From NCBI GenBank assembly GCA_030038195.1, contig JASHPJ010000078.1, forward strand, positions 1 to 64,000: a stretch of DNA of 64,000 nucleotides, given 5' to 3'. The translations under genes were made by a program, and so were the position numbers. Shown one piece after another: positions 24,572-33,349 of this stretch (its first letter is position 1; each line of letters starts with the position of its first letter). This DNA is from Acidobacteriaceae bacterium (GTDB taxonomy: Bacteria; Acidobacteriota; Terriglobia; Terriglobales; Acidobacteriaceae). The notes beneath the pieces were generated by a model. That model worked only from the letters and a program-made list of their open reading frames with translations. It made no database searches and was not told the DNA's origin.

Positions 24572-26215
24572 TTACTCCGCTGCAGCCACCGGCCGCGAAC
24601 GGAAGCGCGGCTTCTTCATCAGGTAGCCGACCGGTATCAGACACACGAGCAGGATCACCAGGACATGCACGGTGTCGATATACGCCAGGGTGCGCGCCTG
24701 CTGCACCATCTGGTTATAAATCTGCGCTCCGGCGCCGGCGGCAGCGCTGGCCGGGGAGAACGCGCGGGCCTCGAGTGCGCGTGCAATTGCCTGCTGCATG
24801 GATCGATATTGAGAAGAGCCGCTATAAGCATGTGCGGCGAGGAACTGCTGGTGCACCTGCGCCCGCCGCACCAGCATCGTGCTGATAAACGAGACGCCGA
24901 TGCTGCCGCCGATATTGCGCGCCAGCGCGGTCAGGCCTGAGACCTCGTTGTTTTTCTCCTGCGGAATGCCCACGTACGACATGACGCTGATGGGCACAAA
25001 CAAGAACGGCATTCCCAGAACCATCACCACGCGCCAGCTCACCGCGTTCCCGAAACTGATTCCCAGGTCGAGATCGCTGATGCGCCAGATGCCGAAGGAA
25101 AGCATCATGAATCCGAAGGTGATCATCAAGCGCGGATCCAATCTCTGGCCTAGCCATCCGACCATGGGCAGCAGCACCATGAGCACCAGGCCGCCGACCG
25201 AGAGCGCCATGCCTGCGTCGGTGGCCGTATAGCCCATCATCTCCTGCAGGAACTGCGGAATCATCACCGTGGTTGAATACAGCGCGGCGCCGATCACCAC
25301 CATCACCACCTGGCTCATGGCAAAGTTGCGCCTGCGATAAAGCGAGAGATCGATGATCGGGTGTTCTGCAGTCACTTCGCGATAGAGAAGAACCGCCAGT
25401 CCCGTTACAACCAGCGCGGCGCAGGTGACGATCAGGCGTGAGCCGAACCAGTCGTCTTCCTGCCCTTTGTCCAGCATGATCTGCAAAGCGCCGATGGTCA
25501 GCGCCAGCAGTCCCAATCCGATGCCGTCCACGCTGCCCAGGCGCTTGCGGAGCCGTTTCAGATAAGGCGGGTCCTCGACGATGCGGCTGGTCAACGCCAG
25601 GGAGATTGCGCCAACCGGAATATTGAGGAAGAAGATCCAGCGCCAGGTGTAATTGTCCGTAATCCAGCCGCCAATGGTGGGCCCGATGGCGGGAGCCACA
25701 ACAACCGCCATTCCGTAAAGCGCAAAGGCCAGACTGCGCTTCTCCGGCGGAAAGGTGTCGGCAAGGATGGATCGCTCGCTCGGCTGCAGACCGCCTCCTG
25801 CCGCTCCCTGGATCACGCGGAAGACAATCAGCATGGCCAGCGAGCTGGCCAGGCCGCACAGGAACGAAAATGCGGTGAAGAGTGCAACGCAGCTCATGTA
25901 AAAGCGCTTGCGGCCGATGCGGTTGGCGATCCAGCCGCTGATGGGCAGCACGATTGCGTTGGAAACCAGGTATGAAGTGAGCACCCACGTGGCCTCTTCG
26001 TAGCTGGCTCCCAGTGTTCCGGCAATGTGGGGCAGGGCCACATTGGCGATGCTCGAGTCGAGCGCCTCCATGAAGGTGGCCAGGGTAACCGTGAACGCAA
26101 TCACCCACGGATTGAAGCGCGGTGTCCAGTGCTCGTAGTGAAATTCGCTGTCAAAGTCCTGGTCCCGCTCCTGGTCCTGCTCCTGGACCGCTGCATCGGC
26201 CGAAGGCTGTGGCAT
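24572..26215 (-). CDS. DHA2-family multidrug MFS exporter (EmrB/QacA type)
   Basis: This 547-residue, 14-helix antiporter exports drugs or toxic organic compounds using the proton gradient. The N-terminus is hydrophilic and Gln/Asp-rich. The first helix carries ATFMEALDSSIANVALPHI, the DHA2 motif D1 with its membrane Asp. Motif A follows as SGWIANRIGRKRFY and motif C as FVVAPAIGPTIGGWI-like. The start is supported by AAGGAG 5 bases upstream. EmrB transporters often pair with EmrA membrane fusion proteins, but none is adjacent. The substrate is unknown. Confidence 0.9.
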   Translation of the reverse strand: MPQPSADAAVQEQDQERDQDFDSEFHYEHWTPRFNPWVIAFTVTLATFMEALDSSIANVALPHIAGTLGASYEEATWVLTSYLVSNAIVLPISGWIANRIGRKRFYMSCVALFTAFSFLCGLASSLAMLIVFRVIQGAAGGGLQPSERSILADTFPPEKRSLAFALYGMAVVVAPAIGPTIGGWITDNYTWRWIFFLNIPVGAISLALTSRIVEDPPYLKRLRKRLGSVDGIGLGLLALTIGALQIMLDKGQEDDWFGSRLIVTCAALVVTGLAVLLYREVTAEHPIIDLSLYRRRNFAMSQVVMVVIGAALYSTTVMIPQFLQEMMGYTATDAGMALSVGGLVLMVLLPMVGWLGQRLDPRLMITFGFMMLSFGIWRISDLDLGISFGNAVSWRVVMVLGMPFLFVPISVMSYVGIPQEKNNEVSGLTALARNIGGSIGVSFISTMLVRRAQVHQQFLAAHAYSGSSQYRSMQQAIARALEARAFSPASAAAGAGAQIYNQMVQQARTLAYIDTVHVLVILLVCLIPVGYLMKKPRFRSRPVAAAE

Positions 26216-26644
26216 TCCTGCTCCTTGCTATCTCTCGATGCAGCCGTGCTCTTCGAGCGGTTCTCCAATTTTCTGTGCACTCTGAGCAGACGTATCCGCC
26301 ACGGCGGATGGAGTTTTCTCAAGGAAAACATCACGGAAGAGCCGTGACTCCGCTCTACACCCATTGGAAAATCGCTATCAAATTCGACCGGATGCGGTCG
26401 GGCCGCAGGTTTGATTGTAAATGGGCTGAAGGTAGTCCAGGGCGAAACCAGGGTGAGCGTGTCCTTTTGCAATCAAATCAAGCAAGCCGGCCCCAATTTT
26501 TTTTGCCCCAACACTAGAATGCGCGAAACCAGAGGCCGATAGAGTGCGCGTAACAACCACCTGCTCCTGATAACGATTCTGGACCTCTTACGTAGACGGA
26601 AGCGGTTCGGCGCAGGCGGAATTCGATTAAAAGGAGCAAGAAAC
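26216..26644. promoter_or_regulatory. Flagellin upstream region with sigma28-type promoter and interspersed palindromes
   Basis: ATCCGCC-AC-GGCGGAT (26294-26309) shares its core with 8780-8793, and GTTTTC-TCAAG-GAAAAC (26313-26329) resembles the hairpins at 8953 and 19033. A sigma28-like promoter is at 26515-26542. The 5' leader from there to the fliC ATG is about 95 bases. Confidence 0.5.
26515..26542 (+). promoter_or_regulatory. Sigma28 (FliA) promoter of fliC
   Basis: TAGA (26515-26518), a 16-base spacer and GCCGATAG (26535-26542) match the sigma28 consensus TAAA-N15/16-GCCGATAA. The same -10 box and spacing occur before flgM and the HDOD gene. Confidence 0.7.
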
Positions 26645-27460
26645 ATGCTGAGCATTCTCAATAGCGTATCCTCCCTGACGGCAGAGAACGCACTTTCGTC
26701 CACGCAGGCCAGCCTGCAGAACACCCTCACCGAGCTGTCGACCGGTTTGAAGATCAACACCGGTTCCGATGACGCCGCCGGCCTCTCGATCGCCAACGGG
26801 CTGGCAGCGAACATCTCAGCCCTCAACCAGTCCAGCCAGAACGCTTCCGACGGCGTTGGCCTGTTGCAGACCGCGGACGGCGCACTGTCGCAGGTGACCA
26901 CGCTGCTCAACCGTGCAGTCACGCTGGCCACCGAAGCTTCGAACGGAGGCCTCTCCACCAGCCAGGCGACCGCTCTGGACACCGAGTATCAGTCGATCCT
27001 GACGGAGATCGGCAATATCGGCTCGACGACCAACTACAACGGCACGTCCATCTTCGGCACCACGGCCACCGTGTTCACCAGCGACGGCACCACGAGCGGC
27101 AGCAACACGACCTCCACGACGATCGGTGCTCTGACCACGGCTGCGCTCGGACTGACCGGCACGGACCTGACCTCGACAGGGGACGCGCAGACCGCGCTGA
27201 CCGACATCACTGCGGCGATCAGCACCGTTGCTGCCAACCGCGGCTCGATCGGCGCCTCTGTGAACCAGCTCAATGCCGATCAGAACGTTGAAAACACCGA
27301 AGTTACCAACCTGACCAGCGCTGAGGACAACGTGCAGAACGCTGACATCGGCCAGACGGTTGCGCAGATGACGCAGTACAACGTGCTCGAGCAGACTGGC
27401 ATGGCGGCTCTGTCGCAGTCCAACCAGGCGCAGCAGGCCGTTCTCAAGCTGCTCCAGTAA
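26645..27460 (+). CDS. fliC: Flagellin
   Basis: This 271-residue filament protein has the conserved N-terminal D0/D1 helices (LTELSTGLKINTGSDDAAGL, about residues 28-47, then LLQTADGALSQVTTLLNRAV) and the C-terminal D1/D0 helices (VENTEVTNLTSAEDNVQNAD, GQTVAQMTQYNVLEQTG). The central variable region is very short and Thr/Ser-rich (about residues 135-185), so the filament should lack D2/D3 outer domains. An AAAAGGAGC box lies 7 bases before the ATG. It is driven by the sigma28 promoter at 26515 and ends in a strong terminator at 27496. It is the only flagellin in the window. Confidence 0.95.
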   Translation: MLSILNSVSSLTAENALSSTQASLQNTLTELSTGLKINTGSDDAAGLSIANGLAANISALNQSSQNASDGVGLLQTADGALSQVTTLLNRAVTLATEASNGGLSTSQATALDTEYQSILTEIGNIGSTTNYNGTSIFGTTATVFTSDGTTSGSNTTSTTIGALTTAALGLTGTDLTSTGDAQTALTDITAAISTVAANRGSIGASVNQLNADQNVENTEVTNLTSAEDNVQNADIGQTVAQMTQYNVLEQTGMAALSQSNQAQQAVLKLLQ

Positions 27461-27495
27461 ACCAGATCACTCACTTACTCACTCACTTCCTCCGC

Positions 27496-27524
27496 GGGGC
27501 GCCCATGTGGCGTCCCTGCTTTTT
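27496..27524 (+). terminator. Terminator of fliC
   Basis: GGGGCGCC pairs with GGCGTCCC (one G-T pair) around CATGT and is followed by TGCTTTTT. It separates fliC from the fliD promoter. Confidence 0.8.
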
Positions 27525-27537
27525 CAGCCGCAAAGCC

Positions 27538-27565
27538 TGTATTTTCGCCGCAGAAATGCCGATAG
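27538..27565 (+). promoter_or_regulatory. Sigma28-like promoter of fliD
   Basis: GCCGATAG at 27558-27565 is identical to the fliC -10 box. The -35 position 16 bases upstream reads TGTA, a poor match, so this is a weaker assignment. Confidence 0.5.
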
Positions 27566-27634
27566 AAGGCGTGGTTGAAGGAATCGAATCAAAGGTTAGC
27601 CGGGATTCCGGAACGACCCCCAAGAAGGAACACT

Positions 27635-29050
27635 ATGAGCTCTCTTTCGGCACTGGATTCTCTGCTTTCGTCTTCTTCCTCTTCATCGATCGACCTCAGC
27701 TCGATCCTTGAAGCGGCCTTGGGAGCATCGTCTTCTGGAATCGACGTCACGTCTGCGGTCGACTCAGCCGTTACCGCAGCTGAAGCGCCAGAAGATGCGT
27801 GGGAGTCGCAGGAGGCTACGGTTCAGAGCCAGATCAGCGCGCTGGATTCGCTCCAGACCGATGCCACGAATCTCGACAATGACATTCAGGCTTTGAACAG
27901 CATCACCGGTCCGCTTTCGTCGCGCACAGTCAGCTCGTCGAACTCCAATGTAGTTACTGCTTCGGCCGCGAACGGCAGCACGGTCGGCAATCACATTGTG
28001 GAGGTGAACAGCCTGGCGACAACGGCTTCCTGGACCTCCGGCACGTTTGCGAGCAGCACGACGGATCTGCCGGCCGGCAGCTTCACCATTACCGACAGCA
28101 GCGGTAACTCGACAACCATTACCACGGACGGATCGGAGACACTGACCGATGTTGCCAACCAGATCAACAACGACAACCTGGGCGTGACGGCCAGCGTGAT
28201 TACAGACGCCAGCGGTGCGCGGCTGGCGATTGTCGCCAACGACTCCGGCAGCGCCGCCAACTTTACCGTCGACGATTCGGGCTCGACCGGTTTTGGCTTT
28301 ACGCAGGCTGTGACGGGCGCTGATGCCTCGCTTACGGTGGATGGCATTAATATAACAAGCGCCTCGAACACGGTTACCGGCGCAGTGTCCGGACTTACGT
28401 TGAATCTGCTCAGCGCCGCTCCGGGGACGCAGGTGAGCCTGGGTGTCTCGCAGGACGTTTCGTCCGTTACCACCGCGATCAACCAGTTTGTGAGCGACTA
28501 CAATACTGCAATTTCGGCCCTGAATACGCAGTTTACTTACGTCTCCGGAACCGGCGAGGGCGTTCTCGCTTCCGATTCCACGGTTCGCAACCTGCAAACC
28601 ACGCTGTTAGACGCGCTGGATTACACATATACGCCATCGTCTGGAACGACGACCGTTCCAAACCTCACTTCGCTCGGCATCTCAGTAAACAACGACGGCA
28701 CGCTGACTGTGGATTCTTCTACTCTTCAGAGCACGCTCGAGAACAATTTCAGCGATGTGCAGAATTTCTTTCAGGGCTCTGCGTTCAATGGCTTCGCTAA
28801 TTCGCTCGATCAGCAATTGACCAGCTTCATCGATCCTTCCGATGGAGCATTTACGGTAGACCTGTCGAGCCTCAACAGCCAGTACAGCGACCTGGAGACG
28901 GATATTTCGAACTTCCAGACCAACTACATTGAGCCTTTGCAGACGCAGTTGCAAAGCGAATATAGCCAGGCCGAAATTGACCTGCAAGAGCTGCCCACGG
29001 AGATGAAGCAGATACAGGAGGAGCTGGGCGAGAACTCCAGCAGCTCGTAA
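27635..29050 (+). CDS. fliD: Flagellar filament cap protein FliD (HAP2)
   Basis: FliD forms the cap that folds flagellin at the filament tip. The protein has 471 residues from the ATG at 27635, preceded by AAGGA at 5 bases; an in-frame upstream start gives an extra Arg/Pro-rich tail. A Ser-rich N-terminus is followed by EDAWESQEATVQSQISALDS, the characteristic FliD_N helix that starts cap coiled coils. The core has LADVANQINN-like and TVTGAVSGLTLNLLSAAPGT segments, and the C-terminal coiled coil runs from about residue 395 to 470. It is transcribed after fliC from its own promoter and followed by fliS. Confidence 0.92.
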   Translation: MSSLSALDSLLSSSSSSSIDLSSILEAALGASSSGIDVTSAVDSAVTAAEAPEDAWESQEATVQSQISALDSLQTDATNLDNDIQALNSITGPLSSRTVSSSNSNVVTASAANGSTVGNHIVEVNSLATTASWTSGTFASSTTDLPAGSFTITDSSGNSTTITTDGSETLTDVANQINNDNLGVTASVITDASGARLAIVANDSGSAANFTVDDSGSTGFGFTQAVTGADASLTVDGINITSASNTVTGAVSGLTLNLLSAAPGTQVSLGVSQDVSSVTTAINQFVSDYNTAISALNTQFTYVSGTGEGVLASDSTVRNLQTTLLDALDYTYTPSSGTTTVPNLTSLGISVNNDGTLTVDSSTLQSTLENNFSDVQNFFQGSAFNGFANSLDQQLTSFIDPSDGAFTVDLSSLNSQYSDLETDISNFQTNYIEPLQTQLQSEYSQAEIDLQELPTEMKQIQEELGENSSSS

Positions 29051-29162
29051 GAACGGCAGCACAGTGTGAAGAGAGTAGCGGAGCAGGCGGGAAAGAAGGG
29101 GAAAACTGTTTGCTCCTGCAGAAATCGGAAAAAGAACACGGATGAATCCCAGAGAGAAGACT

Positions 29163-29624
29163 ATGAATCAGACAAGTCTCGCCTATCGGAAAGTGGCAGT
29201 AGAGGGCGCCAGCGGCTTCGGGCTGTTGATTGCTCTCTACGACACGCTGGCCGGAGACCTGCGGCGCGCCGCAGTGGCCCAGCGCGAGGGCAAGATTGAA
29301 AAACGCACACAGGAGTTGAAGCATGCCCTGCTGGTTTTGGCCAACCTGCAAAACTGGGTGGACGCCGACAGCGGTGATCTGGCGCGGCAACTGGCGCGTT
29401 ACTACGCGCGGCTGCGCAAGAAGATCATGGAAGCACAGGTGAAGCAATCGGCCGGGATTCTGGAAACGGAGATGGCCGAGACGCTACGCATCCGCCAGAT
29501 ATGGCAGAACCTCGATCAGCGCACGTCGGCATCCGGACCGGAGATTCTGCCGCCGAAGCGGGCGCAGAGATATAATGCTCCGCTGCTCCAGATGGAGCAG
29601 GCACAGCTAAGCTGGTCAGCGTAA
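29163..29624 (+). CDS. fliS: Flagellin export chaperone FliS
   Basis: FliS binds the C-terminus of flagellin in the cytosol to prevent early polymerisation. The 153-residue helical protein shows SLAYRKVAVEGASG, LLIALYDTLAGDLRRAA and KKIMEAQVKQSAGILE. The ATG at 29163 is chosen over 29142 because GAGAGAAG lies at good spacing. The C-terminus (after about residue 125) is longer than in enteric FliS and predicted unstructured. It is the last gene of the fliC-fliD-fliS group and ends in the terminator at 29677. Confidence 0.88.
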   Translation: MNQTSLAYRKVAVEGASGFGLLIALYDTLAGDLRRAAVAQREGKIEKRTQELKHALLVLANLQNWVDADSGDLARQLARYYARLRKKIMEAQVKQSAGILETEMAETLRIRQIWQNLDQRTSASGPEILPPKRAQRYNAPLLQMEQAQLSWSA

Positions 29625-29676
29625 CAGGATTCGAGCGAGACCGGAGTTTTCGCTCGCAACGAAATGGGCAATTTTG

Positions 29677-29704
29677 GGGCGCGTTGCGACGCGCCCTCTT
29701 TTTT
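29677..29704 (+). terminator. Terminator of fliS
   Basis: GGGCGCGT pairs perfectly with ACGCGCCC across TGCG, followed by TCTTTTTT. It marks the end of the + strand filament genes. Confidence 0.85.
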
Positions 29705-29761
29705 ACGCAGGATATGGAGTGGGTGCGGAACGAAGAGAACAGATCGCACGGGAACGGCATT

Positions 29762-29787
29762 AAAAAACGCCGCGCATCTGCACGGCG
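29762..29787 (-). terminator. Terminator of the flgL end of the flagellar series
   Basis: On the - strand CGCCGTGC pairs with GCGCGGCG (one G-T pair) around AGAT and is followed by a TTTTTT run. It converges on the fliS terminator and closes the long - strand flagellar series. Confidence 0.8.
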
Positions 29788-29805
29788 CTTTTGGCACGAT
29801 GGATC

Positions 29806-30708
29806 TCAGGATGGAACGGAAAGATAATTGAGCAGCGTATTGGGCAGAACCTTGGCGGCTGCGGCCAGAATGGCGCTGTTGGCGGTCTCGGCCTGGCTCA
29901 ATTCGGTGGCGGCCTGCGCTTCGTCCACGCCCACCAGGTTGTTCTCCTGCGTGGTGAGGGTCACCGTGTCCTGCTGCAGGTAGGTTTCCTGCGAATTCAA
30001 CTGGCTTTCTGCGTTGCTGTAGAAGCCCTGCGCCTGGCTGACGTAATTGATCGCCGAGCTGACCGCCGAGGTTGCCGCCGAAATCTGCGATGTGTCTCCG
30101 CTCTGCAGCGCAGACACGAGCGAGCTGAGCGCGCCGATCACGTTGTTGCTTGAATTGGAGAAGATCTGGCTGCCGGGAAGATTGACCTGGATGCTGAGGT
30201 TGTCGCCGATCGCAACGGAGTTCGAATCGTCATTGCCGTTGTAGGCGTAGCCGGTCGAGGAAGAGGAGTCCGCCGTGTACGGCGCGGCGCCGGTTGCCGT
30301 CCCGCCGAAGAGATAGACGCCGCTGACGGATGTATTGGCGTCAGACACCACGGCGGAAAGAATGCTCTGCACCTGCTGGGCCAGGGCGGACAGGCTGGTG
30401 GAAGAGTTGGTGCTGTTTGCGCCTTCTGTGCCCAGCGATACGGCCTGCGTGAGCGCTGTGGCCACCGAGCTTAATGCTGAGCTGGCCTGCTGAACGTTGG
30501 CCAGAACATTGGTGATGTTGTTTGTGTACTGGTCCACGTTGGCGGTCTCAAGCGTATTGCTTACCATCTCAGCCGATGCGGCCGGATTGTCGGATGGCTG
30601 GCTTACGCTCTTGCCGGTCGAGACCTCCTGCAGCGCGATATTGAGCGTGGCCTGGCTCTGCTGCAGGTCGGCCAGGATGTCGGGAACCATATTTGTATTC
30701 ACGCGCAT
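29806..30708 (-). CDS. flgL: Hook-filament junction protein FlgL (HAP3)
   Basis: FlgL joins the FlgK zone to the filament. The 300-residue protein has flagellin-like N-terminal helices (LQQSQATLNIALQEVSTGKS, PSDNPAASAEMVSNTLET) and C-terminal helices (NNLVGVDEAQAATELSQAET). The middle is Ser/Asn-rich. It is the last gene of the flagellar - strand series, 5 bases after flgK, and lies in the stretch served by the sigma28 promoter in front of flgM. Confidence 0.92.
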   Translation of the reverse strand: MRVNTNMVPDILADLQQSQATLNIALQEVSTGKSVSQPSDNPAASAEMVSNTLETANVDQYTNNITNVLANVQQASSALSSVATALTQAVSLGTEGANSTNSSTSLSALAQQVQSILSAVVSDANTSVSGVYLFGGTATGAAPYTADSSSSTGYAYNGNDDSNSVAIGDNLSIQVNLPGSQIFSNSSNNVIGALSSLVSALQSGDTSQISAATSAVSSAINYVSQAQGFYSNAESQLNSQETYLQQDTVTLTTQENNLVGVDEAQAATELSQAETANSAILAAAAKVLPNTLLNYLSVPS

Positions 30709-30713
30709 ATCGG

Positions 30714-32093
30714 TCAGTAACTCTGCGTGGAGCCCATATCGAGGGTCACGGTGCTGAGGGCCTGAATTGTGCTTACGATGCGGGCTGCCGCTTCATAAGC
30801 CGTCTGGTAGCGGATAAGGTTGGTGGTCTCTTCGTCGATGTCCACGCCGGACTCGGAGCTCTGTTGATTGGTGAGCTGCAGAATGTTCTGGCCGAGCGCG
30901 GTGGACGTGTCGCTGGCGTTCGAGGCTGCGCTGCCCACCTGGTAAACCAGGCCCGCGTATGCGTTCGCCGCCGACTGCCCCGAAGGCAATGCGTTGGAAA
31001 GAGCTGCGGAAAGATTCGCGACGTTGCCGTTGCTCCCCGATGAGCCGTCAGAGCTGACCGCAATCTGCGAGCCGCTGGTGATCGCCACCGAGATGCCCGC
31101 GGCCGCGCCTGCTGTGCCGGAGGGAATGCTGAAGAACGCCTGGCCGGTGCTGCCGCTGGAATCGTAGCCTTGAGCCTGCGCGGCATTGAAAGCGGTGGCG
31201 AACTGGCTCGCCAGCGTATTGAGCGAATGCAGAAAACCGGGAATTACCTGGTCGCGAATCTGGATCGCTCCGCCAAGCTGGCCGCCCGAAATATCGGACG
31301 TGATGTTGTTGCCATTCGAGTCTAGCACCTGCTGAAAACCGTCGGAGCCGGTGGTGGTTTGCAGATTGTAGCTCTGGCCGCCCATCACCAGCGGCGTTCC
31401 ATTGCCGGTGGTGATGACTTCGCCGTCGCTGCTCTGCGTTACCGAGATCCCAACCAACGTGGAAAGCTGCTGCACGAGCGCGTCGCGCTGATCTTCGATG
31501 GTGCCGCCGTTCTGCTGGCTCATCACCGACGGCGAAAGCTGCGCATTCAACTGTGCAATCTGCTGGGTGAGGGAATTGATCTGCGCAACCGTCGTGGTCA
31601 CCTGCTGATCAGCGGCCGTCTGCGCGCTGGTGAGCCCGCTGGCCGTGCTGTTGAACGACTGCGCCAGGTTCTGGCCGGCGGTCAGAACGCTTTCCTGCGT
31701 GGCTGCATCGGAGGGATTGGCGGAAAGTTGCACCAGGCTGCTTGAAAATGCGCTCAGCGTGCTTGCAATGTCTTGGCCCGTGCTTGAGAACAATGTCTGG
31801 ATCGACTGCAGGCTCGCAGATTCCGTATCCGCGCTGCTCTGCAGCGAGGTTTGCTGCTGAATCTGCAGGTTGAGCAGCTCGTCGCGCACGCTCTCAATGC
31901 CATCCAGAGAAACGCCGCCTCCGGAGACCGCGCCTCCGCTCAGCTCCTCCGGGTTCTCGCTCATCTGCGCCACCTCCCGCGTATAGCCGGCAGTATTGGA
32001 GTTGGCAATGTTGTTGCTTGTGGCGGTGAGTGCAGCCTGCGATGCGTCGAGGGCGTCCAGGCCAGCCAGAAGTGATGTAGTCAAGCCTCCCAT
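30714..32093 (-). CDS. flgK: Hook-filament junction protein FlgK (HAP1)
   Basis: FlgK (459 residues) caps the hook and starts the filament junction. The N-terminus LLAGLDALDASQAALTATSN, then NIANSNTAGYTREV, is the rod/hook signature. The C-terminus ends in SGVDIDEETTNLIRYQTAYE and AARIVSTIQALSTV, the FlgK C-terminal motif. It follows flgN by 5 bases, and FlgN is its secretion chaperone, so the order flgM-flgN-flgK-flgL is functionally sensible. A late class is expected from the sigma28 promoter upstream of flgM. Confidence 0.94.
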   Translation of the reverse strand: MGGLTTSLLAGLDALDASQAALTATSNNIANSNTAGYTREVAQMSENPEELSGGAVSGGGVSLDGIESVRDELLNLQIQQQTSLQSSADTESASLQSIQTLFSSTGQDIASTLSAFSSSLVQLSANPSDAATQESVLTAGQNLAQSFNSTASGLTSAQTAADQQVTTTVAQINSLTQQIAQLNAQLSPSVMSQQNGGTIEDQRDALVQQLSTLVGISVTQSSDGEVITTGNGTPLVMGGQSYNLQTTTGSDGFQQVLDSNGNNITSDISGGQLGGAIQIRDQVIPGFLHSLNTLASQFATAFNAAQAQGYDSSGSTGQAFFSIPSGTAGAAAGISVAITSGSQIAVSSDGSSGSNGNVANLSAALSNALPSGQSAANAYAGLVYQVGSAASNASDTSTALGQNILQLTNQQSSESGVDIDEETTNLIRYQTAYEAAARIVSTIQALSTVTLDMGSTQSY

Positions 32094-32098
32094 GGTGT

Positions 32099-32527
32099 TT
32101 ACATCCGGCAGGACCAGGTCTGGTGTTTCAGCCTGGCGCCGGAAGCCTCCTGAAATTGCCCTCGGAACGAAGTGAACAGCGATGCCATCAAGGCTACCGA
32201 GCGGCTGGAATGTTGCAGCAAGATGGAATAGCGGAAATTCAGCCGCTGCAACTCGCCCGTTGCAGCGCGGATCTCACGCATGAGGCTGGAATCGGTGCTC
32301 TGCGCGGGAAGGGGATAGCAGGCTTGTGAGGAGGCGCTCAGTTCGTCGGCCAGCGTGCCCAGTTGCTGGCTCAGTTCCTGCTGGTTGGCGACGCTGTCCT
32401 CCAGCTCCTGCAGGTCGTTGCGCGACATCGCGTCCATGGCCCGCTCCAGCTCGGAAGCAAGAGACTGCAGAAGCTGGAGATGTTCTCCAGCCTTGACGCT
32501 CCGGGTTCGTACGTCAGCCGCAATCAT
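32099..32527 (-). CDS. flgN: FlgN-like export chaperone
   Basis: This is a 142-residue helical protein with the long paired helices of FlgN (LLQSLASELERAMDAMSRND, then LEDSVANQQELSQQLGTLAD). FlgN binds FlgK and FlgL before export. Sequence conservation in the family is low, so the call rests also on position, directly between flgM and flgK. The C-terminal RLKHQTWSCRM tail is unusual and may be disordered. Confidence 0.75.
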   Translation of the reverse strand: MIAADVRTRSVKAGEHLQLLQSLASELERAMDAMSRNDLQELEDSVANQQELSQQLGTLADELSASSQACYPLPAQSTDSSLMREIRAATGELQRLNFRYSILLQHSSRSVALMASLFTSFRGQFQEASGARLKHQTWSCRM

Positions 32528-32582
32528 TCCTGGCTACTTCCTGTTCCGGCGTTGCCGCGGAGTGGCTGGAGCGGTTCTGCAA

Positions 32583-32864
32583 TCAGGCGTGCTCGTCAAT
32601 CATCGCCCCGGCGATCTGGTCCGGGTCAAGCTTGTACTGGCCGCTGCTGATCGCCTGCTGCAGGCTCTGCACCTTGTCCTGGCGAATCTCCGGCGAACTC
32701 ATCGCTTGGCTCACCAGCGCGCTCACCGAGCCCGAGCCGGAGGTCAGTGTGGTCCGGTCTACGCTGTCGGCCTCCGTCGAGGGAAGGTTTTGCGCGTTCA
32801 CCCGCTTTGAGTTCGGCTCGCTGCCGATCTGGCTGGCTGACGAGTTGTAAAGATCGATTCTCAT
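32583..32864 (-). CDS. flgM: Anti-sigma28 factor FlgM
   Basis: FlgM (93 residues) binds FliA and holds late genes silent until the hook is built and it is exported. The C-terminal sigma-binding helices are recognisable: SALVSQAMSSPEIRQDKV, then LQQAISSGQYKLDPDQIA and a final helix. The N-terminal half is hydrophilic and disordered, as needed for export. The start overlaps the flgJ stop by 4 bases (ATGA), so it is translated both from the flgJ transcript and from its own sigma28 promoter at 32892-32919, allowing feedback. Confidence 0.92.
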   Translation of the reverse strand: MRIDLYNSSASQIGSEPNSKRVNAQNLPSTEADSVDRTTLTSGSGSVSALVSQAMSSPEIRQDKVQSLQQAISSGQYKLDPDQIAGAMIDEHA

Positions 32865-33349
32865 TGTGATCCCTTCTCTGAACCTGCGACCCTATCGGCA
32901 CCTTGCCGAGCGGAGTTTAATCGAAAGCTCAGATTTCCACCGGAATTTTGGCCCACATGAGCCGGTTCTGCCGCCGGAGAGGCCCCATGAGCCTTTTCGG
33001 CCTGCGCGGTCATGGCTTTGGCAATCATCTTAGCAATTCCAATGCCACCCGAGGCCTCCAGCGCCTGGGCCAGAGATTGCACGCCCAGGCCCAGCATCTG
33101 GTCGCGGCCGGCCTGGTCCTGGTCGTCCTCGTCATCCGCACCTGGGACCGTGGCAAACGACTGTTCCGCCTGCTGCAGCCAGCTCGAGAGCAGCATGGCC
33201 TCGAACTGCCTGGAGCCTTTCTCAATCTTGGCGGCGTCACTGGTGCCGTTCATTGCGCTCAGTTGCGCCAGCGTGCGCGACTCCTGCGACTGCTGCACGC
33301 TCATCTGCGCGCTCATGCCGTCGAATCCGATCATGCTTGATGAGCCCAT
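32861..33349 (-). CDS. flgJ: Rod-binding protein FlgJ, N-terminal type without muramidase
   Basis: This 162-residue protein matches the FlgJ rod-scaffold domain: KIEKGSRQFEAMLLSSWLQQ, then GRDQMLGLGVQSLAQALEAS and GIGIAKMIAKAM. Enteric FlgJ has a second, peptidoglycan-cutting domain of about 150 residues. It is missing here, so a separate lytic enzyme must open the wall for the rod. Start and stop overlap flgI and flgM. The 3' end holds the sigma28 promoter of flgM. Confidence 0.88.
   Translation of the reverse strand: MGSSSMIGFDGMSAQMSVQQSQESRTLAQLSAMNGTSDAAKIEKGSRQFEAMLLSSWLQQAEQSFATVPGADDEDDQDQAGRDQMLGLGVQSLAQALEASGGIGIAKMIAKAMTAQAEKAHGASPAAEPAHVGQNSGGNLSFRLNSARQGADRVAGSEKGSQ
32892..32919 (-). 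promoter_or_regulatory. Sigma28 promoter of flgM inside flgJ
   Basis: On the - strand TAAA (32919-32916), a 16-base spacer and GCCGATAG (32899-32892) give the best sigma28 match of the window. It lies 28-55 bases before the flgM ATG, within the last codons of flgJ. Confidence 0.8.
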
